64,000 nt of DNA from Pontibacter litorisediminis. GTDB lineage: Bacteria > Bacteroidota > Bacteroidia > Cytophagales > Hymenobacteraceae. How positions within the stretch are numbered: position 1 is the stretch's first letter; every line of letters starts with the position of its first letter. This document shows positions 49,632-60,551 of this stretch, one piece after another. Where the stretch lies: positions 682,001 to 746,000 of the forward strand of contig NZ_JARDUA010000002.1 in NCBI RefSeq assembly GCF_029360645.1. Reading direction: 5' to 3'. Below the pieces are notes generated by a model. That model was not told where the DNA came from. It did no database searches and saw only the letters and a list, made by a program, of their open reading frames with translations. The position numbers and the translations under genes are program-made.

Positions 49632-50837
49632 TTACTTCAGGTATACTTTAAATTCCGAGCCCACATCCAGCTCGCTATCGATCTCGATCCGGCCTTCGCA
49701 GTTCTCCACAATCCTCTTCACAATGGCCAGGCCTACGCCAGTGCCTTCTACATGCGCGTGCAGGCGTCTGAACATGCCAAACACTTTATCCTGGTCTTGT
49801 TTTCGCACGCCAAGGCCATTGTCGCGCACCGAGAGCAAAGTATAGTCTCCTACCAGCGCCGTGGAAATGACAATTTCAGGTCTTCTTACCGGAGAGCTAT
49901 ACTTAATGGAGTTTGAGACAAGGTTGTAGAGGATGCTGCGCAGGTTTTTCTTATAGAAGTTGATTTCCGGGGCGGCAGAGAAATCGTCCACAATGATGGC
50001 ATCATACCTATGGATGAGGTCTTTTACATGCACCTTTACGTCTTCCAGTATTTCCTTAAAGTTAACCGTTTCCGGGTTCGGGACCTGCTCCTGATACTGC
50101 ACCTTGGCTACCTCGGTCAGGTCTGCCAGCGTGTTTTTGAACCTGCCTATAGCATCGTTTATCATGTCCAGGATGGGCGCTACCTCGTCCAGCTCCAGCT
50201 GCCTTTCCACAAGCGTTTCCTGCAGGGCAGTCATCAGCCCTTCGATGTTGTTGATGGGGGCCTTCAGGTCGTGGGAGGCGGTGTACACAAAGTTATCGAG
50301 GTCCTTGTTTACCTTGGTGAGCTCGCGGGTGCGCTCCGCCACGCGCACCTCCAGTTGCTGGTTAATGGCCTGCACTTGCTTGTTTGTGTGCTCCAGCTCC
50401 TTTTTCTGCAGGTAGAACCGTACAAAGGCGTCTACTTTGGCCTTGGTGATGGAAGGGTGCAGCGGCTTAAACAGAAAGTCCACGGCTCCGGCCTCAAAGC
50501 CTTCTATCACGTGTGCCTCCTGCTGGGCTATGGCTGTTACGAAAATGATCGTGATGTCGCGGGTCTTGGAGATATTGCGCAGGTAACGGGCCACTTCATA
50601 ACCGTTCATGTTGGGCATCTGCACATCCAGCAGGATAAGGGCAAGCTCCTCCTGCAGCGCTATCTTCAGTGCCTCCTCACCAGAGTGCGCAAACAGGTAG
50701 GTAATGTTGCCGCCTTCCTCCGACAGCAGGCTTTCCAGACTTACCAGGTTCTCCGGCTTGTCGTCCACCAGCAGGATCCGCACAGGGTGTACATTAGAAT
50801 CTGTTGTTAGCGGTTCGATATCTTGTTCAGTGTTCAT
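49632..50837 (-). CDS. Response regulator-histidine kinase fusion protein
   Basis: 401 residues. An N-terminal receiver domain (RILLVDDKPENLVSLESLL, LILLDVQMPNMNGYEVARYLR, VTAIAQ, and the Lys in FLFKPL) covers about 18-135. A coiled coil (QVQAINQQLEVRVAERTRELTKVN) joins it to a HisKA domain with NFVYTASHDLKAPINNIEG (His near residue 188) and a HATPase (about 280-401) ending LAIVKRIVENCEGRIEIDSELDVGSEFKVYL. It is the last gene of the signalling operon and overlaps the CheB gene by 11 bp. The receiver-first order means its kinase may be controlled by upstream phosphorelay. Confidence 0.93.
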   Translation of the reverse strand: MNTEQDIEPLTTDSNVHPVRILLVDDKPENLVSLESLLSEEGGNITYLFAHSGEEALKIALQEELALILLDVQMPNMNGYEVARYLRNISKTRDITIIFVTAIAQQEAHVIEGFEAGAVDFLFKPLHPSITKAKVDAFVRFYLQKKELEHTNKQVQAINQQLEVRVAERTRELTKVNKDLDNFVYTASHDLKAPINNIEGLMTALQETLVERQLELDEVAPILDMINDAIGRFKNTLADLTEVAKVQYQEQVPNPETVNFKEILEDVKVHVKDLIHRYDAIIVDDFSAAPEINFYKKNLRSILYNLVSNSIKYSSPVRRPEIVISTALVGDYTLLSVRDNGLGVRKQDQDKVFGMFRRLHAHVEGTGVGLAIVKRIVENCEGRIEIDSELDVGSEFKVYLK

Positions 50838-51399
50838 GTAAGGAAAGCAAAAACTCCTTTATGTGCGCTACATTCAGTATGGTGCAGCCAGGGATGACCT
50901 CGATGGCTGCCTGTGGCATGGTGGCAACCTCAGCCTCGGCAGGGTCCTGTACCAAAGCCTTGCCACCTTTTTCAAATATATATTTTAATCCTGAACTTCC
51001 GTCCCTGCTGGCGCCACTTAATAGCACACCGACGGTATTTTCTGCAAAAATATCGGCTGCGCTGGTAAAGGTAACGTCTATGGAGGGGCGGGAGTAATTC
51101 TCCAGCTCCGAGTCATCCAAGGAGAAGGTGTGGTCTTTTTCGAGCAGCACATGGTAGTTGGCCGGCGCCAGGTACACATGCCCCGGCAACAGGGGCTCCT
51201 TCTCCTCCACCTCCACCACCTTTAGCCGAAGCTTCTTGTCCAGCAGCTCCTGCAGGTTGCCCTCCTGGTTGCGCAGGCGGTGCAGCACCAGCACAATAGG
51301 TATACTATAATTGGCGGGCAGTTGCTCTAAGACCGATAACGACGCCCGGATTCCTCCCCACGACCCTCCTATCACGATCAGTTTCAAAGCACCTTGCAT
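50827..51399 (-). CDS. CheB-type methylesterase domain protein
   Basis: 190 residues, the catalytic domain of CheB without a receiver domain. The triad can be placed: Ser in VIGGSWGGIRA, His in LVLHRLRN, and Asp in LLSGASRDGSSGLKYI. The domain removes methyl or amide groups from chemoreceptor glutamates, but no receptor gene lies near. It overlaps cheR by one base and the next gene by 11, so it must be co-made with CheR and the kinases. In Bacteroidota such free-standing CheB-CheR pairs occur with hybrid kinases; their substrate is unsettled. Confidence 0.92.
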   Translation of the reverse strand: MQGALKLIVIGGSWGGIRASLSVLEQLPANYSIPIVLVLHRLRNQEGNLQELLDKKLRLKVVEVEEKEPLLPGHVYLAPANYHVLLEKDHTFSLDDSELENYSRPSIDVTFTSAADIFAENTVGVLLSGASRDGSSGLKYIFEKGGKALVQDPAEAEVATMPQAAIEVIPGCTILNVAHIKEFLLSLHEH

Positions 51400-52229
51400 C
51401 AGTTTGTCTTCCGGTATAGGCGGTTGCTCTTATCCACCACGTTGTAATTGCCACTGATGCCCGACATGGCCAGTGTTTCCTTTTTGCCCAGCGCCAGGTA
51501 ACCCAAACTCACCAGGCTCTCATCGAACAGGCGTAGCACCCGCTCCTGCAGCTGCCGGTTAAAGTAGATCAGCACATTGCGGCACACCACCAGGTGAAAC
51601 TCATTGAAAGAAGTATCGGTGGCCAGGTTGTGCGGGTAAAACACCACCTGCTTCACCAGTTTCGAGTTAAACTTCACGTTGCCGTAGTTGCTGGTGTAAT
51701 ACTCGGCAAAATCATGTTTGCCGCCAGCCGCGTAGTAGGCCGAAGTATAAGCTGCCATGTTGGAGGCCGGGAAGATTCCTTCCTTTGCCTGCCGCAGCAC
51801 CTTCTGGTTAATGTCGGTGGCGTAGATCTTGGTGCGCCCCAGCAACCCCGCTTCCTCTAAAAGTATGGCCAACGAGAAAAGCTCCTCGCCCGTGGAGCAG
51901 CCGGCATCCCAGATCCTGATGTAGGGATAGGTACTCAGTATAGGTAGCACGTTCTCCCGCAGCGACAGGAAGAACGTGGGGTCGCGGAACATCTCCGTCA
52001 CGTTCACCGTCAGCTCCTGCAGGAAGTTCTCGAAAAAGAAACTGTCGGAGAACAGGCGCTCGCGCAGGGCGCTCAGGCTTTGCAGGTGCTTTTGCCCCAG
52101 AAACCGCTTGATGCGGCGGTACACCGAGGCCCGCGCATAGCCGCTGAAGTCGTAGCCGTACTGCGTATGGATGTCTTGAATCAGCGCCTCAACCTCCTGC
52201 TCAAAAAGCACCTCGTTCTCAAGCCTCAT
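51399..52229 (-). CDS. CheR-type protein-glutamate O-methyltransferase
   Basis: 276 residues. N-terminal helical CheR_N (VEALIQDIHTQYGYDFSGYARASVYRRIKRFL) and the catalytic domain with TEMFRDPTFFLSLRENVLP, IRIWDAGCSTGEELFSLAILLEEAG (SAM site), KIYATDINQKVL, and HLVVCRNVLIYFNRQLQERVL. It methylates glutamates of a sensory protein using SAM. Complete length. Overlaps the hybrid kinase gene by 11 bp and cheB by 1 bp. Confidence 0.94.
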   Translation of the reverse strand: MRLENEVLFEQEVEALIQDIHTQYGYDFSGYARASVYRRIKRFLGQKHLQSLSALRERLFSDSFFFENFLQELTVNVTEMFRDPTFFLSLRENVLPILSTYPYIRIWDAGCSTGEELFSLAILLEEAGLLGRTKIYATDINQKVLRQAKEGIFPASNMAAYTSAYYAAGGKHDFAEYYTSNYGNVKFNSKLVKQVVFYPHNLATDTSFNEFHLVVCRNVLIYFNRQLQERVLRLFDESLVSLGYLALGKKETLAMSGISGNYNVVDKSNRLYRKTN

Positions 52230-55200
52230 ACAACCAAACCCGCATTAAGGTCAGCAACTTGTCTGTGTCTACCGGTTTCGGGATGTAGTCGGAGGCACCG
52301 GCTTCTATACATTTCTCTCTGTCTTCTTTCATGGCTTTTGCGGTGAGGGCAATGATCGGGAGTTGCTTAAAACGAGAAATCTCCCGGATTCGTTTTGTTG
52401 CCTCTATGCCGTCCAGCTCCGGCATCATCACATCCATCAGCACCATGTCCACACCACTCTCGGTACTGAGTTTCTCCAGCGCCTCCTTACCGTTATAGGC
52501 GGCCACCACCTCCATGCCGTGCAGCTCCAGCAGGCTGCTCAGCGAGTAGATGTTGCGTACGTCGTCGTCCACCACCAGCACTTTCTTGCCGCGCAGCACC
52601 TCCTCCGGCACGTGCAGCTTCATCTTAAACTCCCGGCCCTGCGGCAGCTTCTGGTTCACCTTGTGCAGGAACAGCTGCACCTCGTCCAGCAGGCGCAGGT
52701 AAGAATACTCGTTTTTGATGATGATCGTGTTGGCGAACTCCTTCAGCTTCGCCTCTTCCTCCTCGCTCAGGTCTTTGCCCGAGTAAATAATGATCGGAAT
52801 ATCGGCCAGCCCGGTCTGCGACTTAACCTTCCTCATCCAGTCGTAGCCTTTCATGCCCGGCAGGTTCAGGTCGAGGATGATGCAGTCTACCTTCTGCTTG
52901 GCCAGCACCCGCTCGGCTTCCTCTGCCGAGTAAGCCGAGGTTGACTTGAGGCCGTGAGCGAGCAGCAGCTCAGACACAGCCCGATTCTCAATCTCGTTAT
53001 CCTCCACGATCAGAATGTTTTCTATGGCCGTGCCATACTTGCCGGCAATGGAGGTAAAGGCCTTGTTCAGCATCTCCAGCGTTACTGGCTTGGGCAGGTA
53101 CTCCTCGTTCTCGGCATGCTCCCCGATCACCTCCTTGTCGTAGGCCGACATCACGTGCACGTTCATGTGGCGCAGCTCCTTGTCCTCCCGCACCTGCTTC
53201 AGCACATCCCAGCCCGTCATGTCGGGCAGGTGGATGTCGAGCAGCATGGCGTCCGGCTTTTCTTTGCGGGCCACCTGCAGGCCATCCTGCCCGTTGTAGG
53301 CCTGGTGCACGGTAAAGTTCTTGGCGGCGGCAAAGTCAGCCAGAATATCGCTGAAGCCCTTGTCGTCCTCCACGATCAGCACCTTGATGTCCTGCCTGTC
53401 CTGGCGCTCCATGTCCAGGAACATCTGGCCCACGCTTTGGCCTTTGCCGTTTACCTGCACCGGCGCGGCGGCTACCGCAGCAGGCTTGGCCTGGTTTATA
53501 CTTACAGGGGCAGGCGCCGGCACAGGCGCCGAAACCGGCTCGGACTGCTTTTGCGGGACGCCGTGTGGCACGCGCGGCAAGTATAGCGTAAAGGTGCTGC
53601 CCTTGTCCGGTTCGCTCTCCAGCATCAACTCACCACCTAACAGGGCCGCCAGCTCCTTGCTGATGGTCAGGCCCAGGCCGGTGCCGCCATACTTGCGCGT
53701 GGTGGAGGTATCAGCCTGTTGGAAGGCCTCGAACACCATACCCTGCTTCTCTTTCGGTATGCCGATGCCTGTGTCACGCACCGCGAAGGCCAGGATATCG
53801 GTCTGCTCACGCAGCTGCTCCGATGTGAACTTCGGCCTGTGCAGCACCGGTGAGATGGAGAACTCCACCTCGCCGCCCTCCTCGGTGAACTTCAGTGCAT
53901 TGCCGATGAAGTTCTTCAGGATCTGCTCCAGCCGGAAGCGGTCAGTCACGATAAAGTCGGCGCTGCCCGGGTTGAGGTGCTCTGTAAAGCGAATATTCTT
54001 TTTGGCGGCCACCTCCCTAAACAGCGGCTCCAGAGAGATGTCTCTCACTTTCAGCTCCTCTGTCTCCAGTTTCACCATCCCCGACTCGATCTTAGACAGG
54101 TCCAGGATCTCGTTGATCAGCCGGAGCAGGTCGTTACCGGACTTGTGGATGATCTGGGCATGGTCGATCTGTTTGGTAGAGAGGGTGTTATCCACATTAT
54201 CGGCCAGCAGCCTCGACAGGATAAGGATACTGTTGAGTGGGGTGCGCAGTTCGTGGCTCATATTGGCCAGGAAGTCGCTCTTATACTTGCTCACCGTCTC
54301 CACCTGCTGTATCTTCAGCTCAATGGCCTCTCGGGCATCCTCCAGGGCCTTGTTTTTGGCTCCCAGTGCCTCGTACTGCTCCTCCAGCAGTTGCGCCTTC
54401 TCCTCCAGCTCGGCATTCTTCTCCTGCAGCTCCTCCTGGTTCACGCGCAGCTCCTCTTCCGAGGCCTTCAGCTCCGCGTTCAGCTGGCGTAGCTCCTCCT
54501 GCTGTGTCTCCAGCTCTTCGGCCTGGTTTTGTGTTTCGTACAGCAACTCCTGTGTTTGCAGGTGCTGCCTTAAGGTATGGATAACCACGGCAACCCGCTC
54601 CGACACCGTGTCGAACAGGCGCTGGTGCAGCTCGTTGTAAGGCTTTCGGGAGGCTAGCTCCAGGGCACCCACAATGTTCTGGCCAAAGTATAGCGGAACG
54701 ATGATAACCGTGGCGGGCTCGATGTCAGTCAGGCCGGTTTTGATTTTCAGGTACTCTTCAGGCACGCCTTCCAGCACCTTAACCCGCTGCTGCTGCACTG
54801 CCTGCCCCACCTTGCCCGAGCCGATCTCGAACACCGGGAGCTGCTCCTGCCCCACTGCCACGCCGTAGCTGGCTGCAGGGGTCAACTTGCCGTCGTCGTG
54901 GTGCAGGTATACAATACCCGCCTCAGAGGCAGTGTAGTCGCAGAGGTAAGAAATGGCTTTTTCAGCTACTTTCACCAGAGCACTCTCCCCGCTTATCAGG
55001 TTGTTGAGCTCCGACACGCCCGTAAGTATGAAATTGCGATTGGTATTCTCCAGGGTGAAACGCTGCAGGTTGTCCTTCATCTCCCGGATAGATTGGCTCA
55101 GCACATCCTCCTCGCTCTGCATCTCCACCTCCACATCATAGCGGCCCTCTCCGATAGCCTGTGCCACCGCCGAGAGGTTCACTGTCTTATTCAGCACGCC

Positions 55201-56292
55201 CCTGAACGAATCGGCCACACTTCCTATCTCATCCTTTGCGGTAACATCGATAACCACATCGGTCGCGCCCAGCTTAATGCGGTCGGCGGCGGTTTTGAGT
55301 TTGGTGAGTGAGGAGGAGACCAGGTTGATGATGTACATCGACAAGAAGATTGTTAAGCCAAGTATAGCCACAAAGATGATGATGAGCGCGGCGATGGCCC
55401 CCTGTTTCTCAGCGATGCGCTTCTCCACATCTGCCGCAATGCCCTTGATCAGGGCTTGCTCTGCATCCCGGTAGTCTTCTATAGTTTTGGTGAAGGTCTC
55501 AAACACGGTGGCGGGGTCAAAGCCCCCGAGCCTCATTTGCGGGTTCGCCTCGATTGCTTCCAGCATGGCAGACACCTTTTTGTAGCTGTCGGAAATAGCG
55601 ATGTCGCGCACGCTGCGCCTGGCATCTGCACTGGCATACCTGTTAAAGTCATCCAACGACCTTTTGTAGGAGCTGATCTGGCTGGTAGCCAGGGCATAGT
55701 CCTGGTAAGAGAACGTCTCCTCCCGCAGCACCCGCATCAGCAGGCTCCTGACCCTGGCCAGTTGGATCTTTGCCTCCGTCAGGTGCCGAAAGCTTATCAG
55801 CTGCTGGCTTAGCGCCACATTGCTGGTGCCAGAGGCATTGGCATCCATACGGTTCAGCAGGCTAAAGATCAGCGAGGAAGAGTACGCCCTGTACTCCGCT
55901 TCGTTAAACGCCTGCCTATCCAGCGCGTCCCGGTACTTCTTCTGTTCGTTCAGCAAGGCCAGCTCCTGCAGTTGGCGCCCGTTAGCCTCCAGGAACGCCT
56001 CCAGCTCTCTTTCCGCCGCATCGGTCATGCTTCTATGTGCTTTTGCCTCCTGTAGCATGGCGGTGTCGCCGGCGGCGGCGGCCAGGATGCGGGCACGCTC
56101 CCGCTGAAAGTAATGCAAAAGCGTGGAGATTTTCTCAGATTCCTCTAACTGCAGCGACTCCTGCTGCAGCGCCTCGCTCTCTTCCAGCTCGAGCAGCAAG
56201 GTTTGGGTAACAAAGTATACAAGCGGGATTAGCAGCAGGGAGAGCAAAAGGATGAGTTTGTCCCTGATCTTTAGGTTTCTTATGAAGTTCAT
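52219..56292 (-). CDS. Hybrid sensor histidine kinase with three receiver domains
   Basis: 1357 residues. Two membrane helices (about 11-31 and 300-325) flank a helical sensor region of about 270 residues, followed by HAMP (about 325-385), a GAF domain (about 430-575), a long coiled coil (about 590-665), HisKA with [19 protein letters not shown] (His near 676), HATPase (about 750-890), and three receivers beginning near 966 ([14 protein letters not shown]), 1094 ([14 protein letters not shown]) and 1237 ([12 protein letters not shown]). A Pro/Ala-rich linker precedes the first receiver. It is the first gene of an operon with CheR, CheB and another kinase. The sensed signal is unknown; no chemoreceptor MCP motif was seen. 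Confidence 0.95.
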   Translation of the reverse strand: MNFIRNLKIRDKLILLLSLLLIPLVYFVTQTLLLELEESEALQQESLQLEESEKISTLLHYFQRERARILAAAAGDTAMLQEAKAHRSMTDAAERELEAFLEANGRQLQELALLNEQKKYRDALDRQAFNEAEYRAYSSSLIFSLLNRMDANASGTSNVALSQQLISFRHLTEAKIQLARVRSLLMRVLREETFSYQDYALATSQISSYKRSLDDFNRYASADARRSVRDIAISDSYKKVSAMLEAIEANPQMRLGGFDPATVFETFTKTIEDYRDAEQALIKGIAADVEKRIAEKQGAIAALIIIFVAILGLTIFLSMYIINLVSSSLTKLKTAADRIKLGATDVVIDVTAKDEIGSVADSFRGVLNKTVNLSAVAQAIGEGRYDVEVEMQSEEDVLSQSIREMKDNLQRFTLENTNRNFILTGVSELNNLISGESALVKVAEKAISYLCDYTASEAGIVYLHHDDGKLTPAASYGVAVGQEQLPVFEIGSGKVGQAVQQQRVKVLEGVPEEYLKIKTGLTDIEPATVIIVPLYFGQNIVGALELASRKPYNELHQRLFDTVSERVAVVIHTLRQHLQTQELLYETQNQAEELETQQEELRQLNAELKASEEELRVNQEELQEKNAELEEKAQLLEEQYEALGAKNKALEDAREAIELKIQQVETVSKYKSDFLANMSHELRTPLNSILILSRLLADNVDNTLSTKQIDHAQIIHKSGNDLLRLINEILDLSKIESGMVKLETEELKVRDISLEPLFREVAAKKNIRFTEHLNPGSADFIVTDRFRLEQILKNFIGNALKFTEEGGEVEFSISPVLHRPKFTSEQLREQTDILAFAVRDTGIGIPKEKQGMVFEAFQQADTSTTRKYGGTGLGLTISKELAALLGGELMLESEPDKGSTFTLYLPRVPHGVPQKQSEPVSAPVPAPAPVSINQAKPAAVAAAPVQVNGKGQSVGQMFLDMERQDRQDIKVLIVEDDKGFSDILADFAAAKNFTVHQAYNGQDGLQVARKEKPDAMLLDIHLPDMTGWDVLKQVREDKELRHMNVHVMSAYDKEVIGEHAENEEYLPKPVTLEMLNKAFTSIAGKYGTAIENILIVEDNEIENRAVSELLLAHGLKSTSAYSAEEAERVLAKQKVDCIILDLNLPGMKGYDWMRKVKSQTGLADIPIIIYSGKDLSEEEEAKLKEFANTIIIKNEYSYLRLLDEVQLFLHKVNQKLPQGREFKMKLHVPEEVLRGKKVLVVDDDVRNIYSLSSLLELHGMEVVAAYNGKEALEKLSTESGVDMVLMDVMMPELDGIEATKRIREISRFKQLPIIALTAKAMKEDREKCIEAGASDYIPKPVDTDKLLTLMRVWLYEA

Positions 56293-56498
56293 CTAACGTG
56301 CCTATCGTTTAGTATAATTACCTACTATAGTTGCAAGTTAGCAAAACCTGGCGTGTTTTTTTGCTGATGCACCAGTGTGCAAGTATGAGAACAGCATTTT
56401 ATATGGAAAGCCCTAACGGCTGGAGCAAGGCACAGGGATGCGCCATGTCGGCTCAGGGGCACTTACAGATGCGGGCGGTGAGGCAACAAAGAAAGGGT

Positions 56499-56750
56499 TT
56501 ACCAGTCGAACATCTCCATCAGGTCTACCTGCGTGATATAAGGCTCCAGCGCTTTTTTACTGATAAAGCCGCGCACCAGGCTGATGTAGTCGTTTTCAGG
56601 GTTATACCATACCTCTGCAAAAAAGCTGCCCATGTCGTATAACGCAATGCGGTAGCCTCTCCTGCCACGGTAGGCGATAAAATTCCCGTGCGCCCAGATA
56701 ATTTCCAATCTTCCTGCCAGGGTGTGGGTGTTGAATAGGTTGAGGTTCAT
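56499..56750 (-). CDS. Small hypothetical protein
   Basis: 83 residues. Rich in aromatic residues (NFIAYRGRRGYRIALYDMGSFFAEVWYNPENDYISLVRGF) with a C-terminal DLMEMFDW. It looks like a compact beta-rich fold of the type seen in phylum-specific small proteins near sensory or regulatory genes. No signal peptide. Function unknown. It is 62 bp from the next unknown gene on the same strand. Confidence 0.65.
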   Translation of the reverse strand: MNLNLFNTHTLAGRLEIIWAHGNFIAYRGRRGYRIALYDMGSFFAEVWYNPENDYISLVRGFISKKALEPYITQVDLMEMFDW

Positions 56751-56812
56751 GTGGTAGTATACGTTGCGTTCTAAAATAGGGAGCCGCCTGTACAGGCATT
56801 GTTAGGAGAATT

Positions 56813-57067
56813 TCAGGAGGCGGCCTTTGGGTATGTGTCGTACTCCTCGGGGCTCTCAAAGTCCCAGTACACCTCCAGGGTGGTTGGCCCCTCCAGGTAA
56901 GCAGGTAAAGGAGTGTACACCACTAAACCCTCCTTAAACACACGCCTTCCGCACTTAGAGAGGCGCATTGCCTGCCAAAGCAGCCTGTCACGGATTTCGT
57001 TACTTACCGGGCGCCTGGCGTCAACAAAAGGGCTTCCCTTGTCAAATTTAAATACAGTGGTATACAT
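56813..57067 (-). CDS. Small hypothetical protein
   Basis: 84 residues from ATG 57067 (MYTTVFKFDKGSPFVDARRP); 13 more residues are possible from 57106. It is arginine- and proline-rich without clear domain (IRDRLLWQAMRLSKCGRRVFKEGLVVYTPLPAYLEGPTTLEVYWDFESPEEYDTYPKAA). Same strand as 56499, perhaps co-transcribed. Function unknown. Confidence 0.6.
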   Translation of the reverse strand: MYTTVFKFDKGSPFVDARRPVSNEIRDRLLWQAMRLSKCGRRVFKEGLVVYTPLPAYLEGPTTLEVYWDFESPEEYDTYPKAAS

Positions 57068-57379
57068 GGCAGATATCAGGCTGGTGGAACAATCTATTCT
57101 ACGCATGATGCTCTTGTTTAGTATAAGTAAAACAGGAGATAATTAACTTATGTTATGAAATGTGCCTGATTTGTTGCCGCAGCGTCAGCACGGCTATAGC
57201 CCATACGCGGCCTTAGATGGCGCTTGCTTCGCCTCAGTACCCGGCAATCACAGGTGGCCAGCCCCACCGGAAGGCGGCGGTGTTTAGGAAGTAAGCCTAC
57301 CCCCTTTTGCCAGGTGCGGAACAGGAAGGTGGCACAAGGCAGGCAGGGCTGCTCACGGTGGCCTGCTCGTGTGGCGATT

Positions 57380-57835
57380 CTACCCTTCCCTGTCCTCCTC
57401 GGCCAGCAGCCATTCCAGCGCTGTCTGAAAATCCATGAACACTTCGTGGTGGGTTGTACCGTGCTGCCGGTACTTTTTTTGAGCCCGCTGTGTAAACTCT
57501 GTAAAAGTAACCAGGCTGTTGTAGTGGTCCGGGTGCCAAACGGCAATCTTCTGAATATCGGATTTTGCCACCAGCTCTGTCCACTCATTCTCTATCCACT
57601 TTTGCTCCGCCGTGGTAATCACAAAGATCTCCTCGTCATTTATGAGCCAGTTCAGCACGTTGTGCTCTACAGAGAATTCCAGGGCTTTCAGGAAACCTTC
57701 TTTGCGCTCATCCAAGTCTATTTGCCGCTCCCACTTTACAATCAACAGCGAATATGAGGCATCATAATGCAACGAAACGAACCCGCTCCGGAACACTTCC
57801 GATAAAGTTAGTTCACTGTACCTGTCCTTTTCCAT
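57380..57835 (-). CDS. STAS-like (SpoIIAA-type) hypothetical protein
   Basis: 151 residues. Pattern of STAS-related proteins of Bacteroidota: SLHYDASYSLLIVKWERQIDLDERKEGFLKALEFSVEHNVLNWLINDEEIFVITTAEQKWIENEWTEL, with a beta strand-helix repeat typical of SpoIIAA-like folds, then IAVWHPDHYNSLV and a helical tail. No signal or membrane helix. Possibly a partner in a regulatory switch; unproven. 57068-57379 contains nothing else that I can support. Confidence 0.6.
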   Translation of the reverse strand: MEKDRYSELTLSEVFRSGFVSLHYDASYSLLIVKWERQIDLDERKEGFLKALEFSVEHNVLNWLINDEEIFVITTAEQKWIENEWTELVAKSDIQKIAVWHPDHYNSLVTFTEFTQRAQKKYRQHGTTHHEVFMDFQTALEWLLAEEDREG

Positions 57836-58131
57836 AACGTGTGTTTTACCCAGGCTGCCTTCTATTATGATTTACCTCCGGGTGCGTTCTTTCTATACAT
57901 CATTTTAAGGCAATACGATGTAATCATAACACTTTTTTAGCGGCCCTTCCCCAACTATAGCACAGAATTTGTGCAGGAATGGCTCCAACCTTGCGCACTT
58001 GCCAGGCCAGAAGGATCTTCCTACGCATGCTGGCCTGGCTTTATGAGCGTTTTTGCTTGTTTTTCGTATCTTGGGCTTGATTTTAGAAAATCGGGCCTTC
58101 CGAGGCAATTTTCACCTATTTAACCTAATCT

Positions 58132-60321
58132 ATGCAAAAGAAAATTATAACTGCCGGTAGTTTGGTGGCTGTACTAGCCCTGACCAACTGCACGTCGGTG
58201 CAGCAGCAGGAGCAGTCGCAGCAGACTCAAGCCACCGTTGACCAAAAGCAGGAAGAAACTAACCCGCTGCTGAAAGAGTGGACCGGGCCCTATGGCGGTG
58301 TTCCTGCTTTCGATAAAATGAACCTGGCTGACCTGCAGCCTGCCATAGAGAAAGCCATGGCCCTAAACCTGGCGGAGATTGAGGCAATCGCCAACAACCC
58401 GCAGCCGGCTACCTTCGAGAACACCATTGAGGAAATGGAGAGGGCCGGGGAGGAACTGGGCCGCGTGTTCACCTACTACGGTATCTGGAGCAGTAACGTG
58501 TCTACGCCGGAATTCAGGAAAGTACAGGCAGAGCTGGCCCCGAAAATCTCTGAGTTCAACTCCAAGATCTCGCAGAACGAGAAGCTTTTCCAGCGCGTGA
58601 AAACCGTTTATGAGAATGCGAAGAAGAACCCGCTTCCGGCAGACCAGCAGCGGGTGGTACAGCTGGTGTACGAAGGCTTTGCCATGGAAGGCGCAGACCT
58701 GAGCCCGGAGGCCAAAAAGCGCTACGCCGAGATCAACAAAGAACTGTCATTGCTTTACACTGAGTTCTCCAACAATATTCTGGCTGATGAGGAGAAGTAC
58801 GTAGTGTACCTCACCAAAGAGCAACTGGGCGGCCTGCCGGAGTCTTTTGTGAAGGCAGCGGCCAAAGCCGCCGCTGACCGCGGGCAGGAAGGCAAATACG
58901 CCGTTACGAACACCCGCTCATCCATGGACCAGTTCCTGACCTATTCGGATGAGCGCGCCCTGCGCGAGAAGGTATGGAAGAACTACTACTCCCGCGCCGA
59001 CAACGGCGACGAACACGACAACAACCAGAACATTGTGGATATCCTGAAGCTGCGCCGTGAGCGCGTGCAGCTGATGGGCTACGACAATTACGCGCAGTGG
59101 CGCCTGCAGAACCGAATGGCCAAAACGCCTGAGGCGGCCATGGACCTGATGCAGGCCGTGTGGCCGGCCGCCATTGCCAGAGCCAAAGAGGAAGTTGCCG
59201 ACATGCAGCAACTGGCCAACAAAACGAGCAAGACCAAGATTAGCATAGAGCCGTGGGATTACCGCTACTACGCCGAGAAAGTGCGCCAGGCAAAGTATGA
59301 CCTGAACTCCGACGAGGTGAAGCAGTACCTGGAGCTGGGCAACCTGACCGATGCGATCTTCTTCACGGCCGGTGAGCTGTTTAACTTTAAGTTCACGCCG
59401 GTGCCGGAAGGCTCTGTGCCGGTATTCCATGAGGATGTGAAAGTATGGGAGGTGACCGATAAAACAACAGGCGAGCACATTGGCCTGTGGTACCTTGACC
59501 CGTTTGCGCGCCAGGGTAAGCGCTCCGGTGCCTGGGCCACGACCTACCGCGCCCACACGACCTTCGACGGCAAGGAGACAGTGCTTTCCTCTAACAACTC
59601 TAACTTTGTGAAGCCTGCCCCAGGGGAGCCGGTACTGGTGTCGTGGGACGACGCGGAGACCTTCTTCCACGAGTTCGGGCACGCGCTGCACTTCCTGGCC
59701 TCTAACGTGAAGTACCCGACGCTGAACAGCGGCGTGCGTGACTACACGGAGTTCCAGTCGCAGTTGCTGGAGCGCTGGCTGTCTACCGATAAGGTGATCA
59801 ACCAGTACCTGAAGCACTACAAGACCGGTGAGCCAATGCCGCAGGAGCTGGTGGCTAAGATCAAGAAAGCCGCTACCTTCAACCAGGGCTTTGCCACTAC
59901 TGAGTTCCTGGCCTCCGCCCTGATGGACATGCACTTCCATCTGGCTGACCCGAACGGCCTGGACCCGGACAAATTTGAGCGCGAGACACTGGCGAAGCTA
60001 GGCATGCCGAAGGAGATCGTGATGCGCCACCGCTCCCCGCACTTCGGGCACGTGTTCTCCGGCGAGGGCTATGCCACCGGTTACTACGGATACCTGTGGG
60101 CCGATGTGCTGACCTCTGATGCAGCCGAGGCCTTTGCCGAGGCTCCGGGCGGGTTCTACGATGCCGAGGTAGCAGCCAAGCTGGTAAAGTACCTGTTTGC
60201 CCCGCGCAATTCCATGGACCCTGCCGATGCTTACCGCCAGTTCCGTGGCCGCGACGCCAAGATCGATGCGCTGATGCGTGACCGTGGCTTCCCGGTGCCG
60301 GGCCCGCAGTCTAAGAAGTAA
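58132..60321 (+). CDS. M3 family metallopeptidase (dipeptidyl carboxypeptidase-like lipoprotein)
   Basis: 729 residues. A signal with lipobox (LALTNC, Cys20) is followed by a Gln-rich spacer. Catalytic motif FFHEFGHALHFL near residue 512 (HExxH), with the third ligand Glu in YTEFQSQLLERW about 27 residues later. Helical framework of M3A: NPLLKEWTGPYGGVPAFDKMNLADLQPAIEKAMA, QWRLQNRMAKTPEAAMDLMQAVWPAAIARAKEE and YATGYYGYLWADVLTSDAAEAF. Removes C-terminal dipeptides in the periplasm, as E. coli Dcp. The acylated N-terminus places it at the membrane. Single gene with strong terminator. Confidence 0.94.
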   Translation: MQKKIITAGSLVAVLALTNCTSVQQQEQSQQTQATVDQKQEETNPLLKEWTGPYGGVPAFDKMNLADLQPAIEKAMALNLAEIEAIANNPQPATFENTIEEMERAGEELGRVFTYYGIWSSNVSTPEFRKVQAELAPKISEFNSKISQNEKLFQRVKTVYENAKKNPLPADQQRVVQLVYEGFAMEGADLSPEAKKRYAEINKELSLLYTEFSNNILADEEKYVVYLTKEQLGGLPESFVKAAAKAAADRGQEGKYAVTNTRSSMDQFLTYSDERALREKVWKNYYSRADNGDEHDNNQNIVDILKLRRERVQLMGYDNYAQWRLQNRMAKTPEAAMDLMQAVWPAAIARAKEEVADMQQLANKTSKTKISIEPWDYRYYAEKVRQAKYDLNSDEVKQYLELGNLTDAIFFTAGELFNFKFTPVPEGSVPVFHEDVKVWEVTDKTTGEHIGLWYLDPFARQGKRSGAWATTYRAHTTFDGKETVLSSNNSNFVKPAPGEPVLVSWDDAETFFHEFGHALHFLASNVKYPTLNSGVRDYTEFQSQLLERWLSTDKVINQYLKHYKTGEPMPQELVAKIKKAATFNQGFATTEFLASALMDMHFHLADPNGLDPDKFERETLAKLGMPKEIVMRHRSPHFGHVFSGEGYATGYYGYLWADVLTSDAAEAFAEAPGGFYDAEVAAKLVKYLFAPRNSMDPADAYRQFRGRDAKIDALMRDRGFPVPGPQSKK

Positions 60322-60379
60322 TACACCCGGATAAGCTGTTTGCCTATTTCTAGGCAGGCCGCAAGTATAACTGGTATAA

Positions 60380-60420
60380 CGAAAGCCCCGCCGGCATCTG
60401 CCAGCGGGGCTTTCGTTTTT
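60380..60420 (+). terminator. Terminator of the M3 peptidase gene
   Basis: CGAAAGCCCCG and CGGGGCTTTCG form an 11-bp stem around a 13-base loop, then TTTTT. Confidence 0.9.
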
Positions 60421-60551
60421 GCTGCCGTTCTTCCAGCCTTGTCCACTAGTATTCAGCAACCTTATACCCTTGCAGCACGGCCCTAAGTAACCTTTGCCAA
60501 CTCACCTCGTCATCTATGTAGTACCACATTTTACTTTAACACTTGGTGCAA

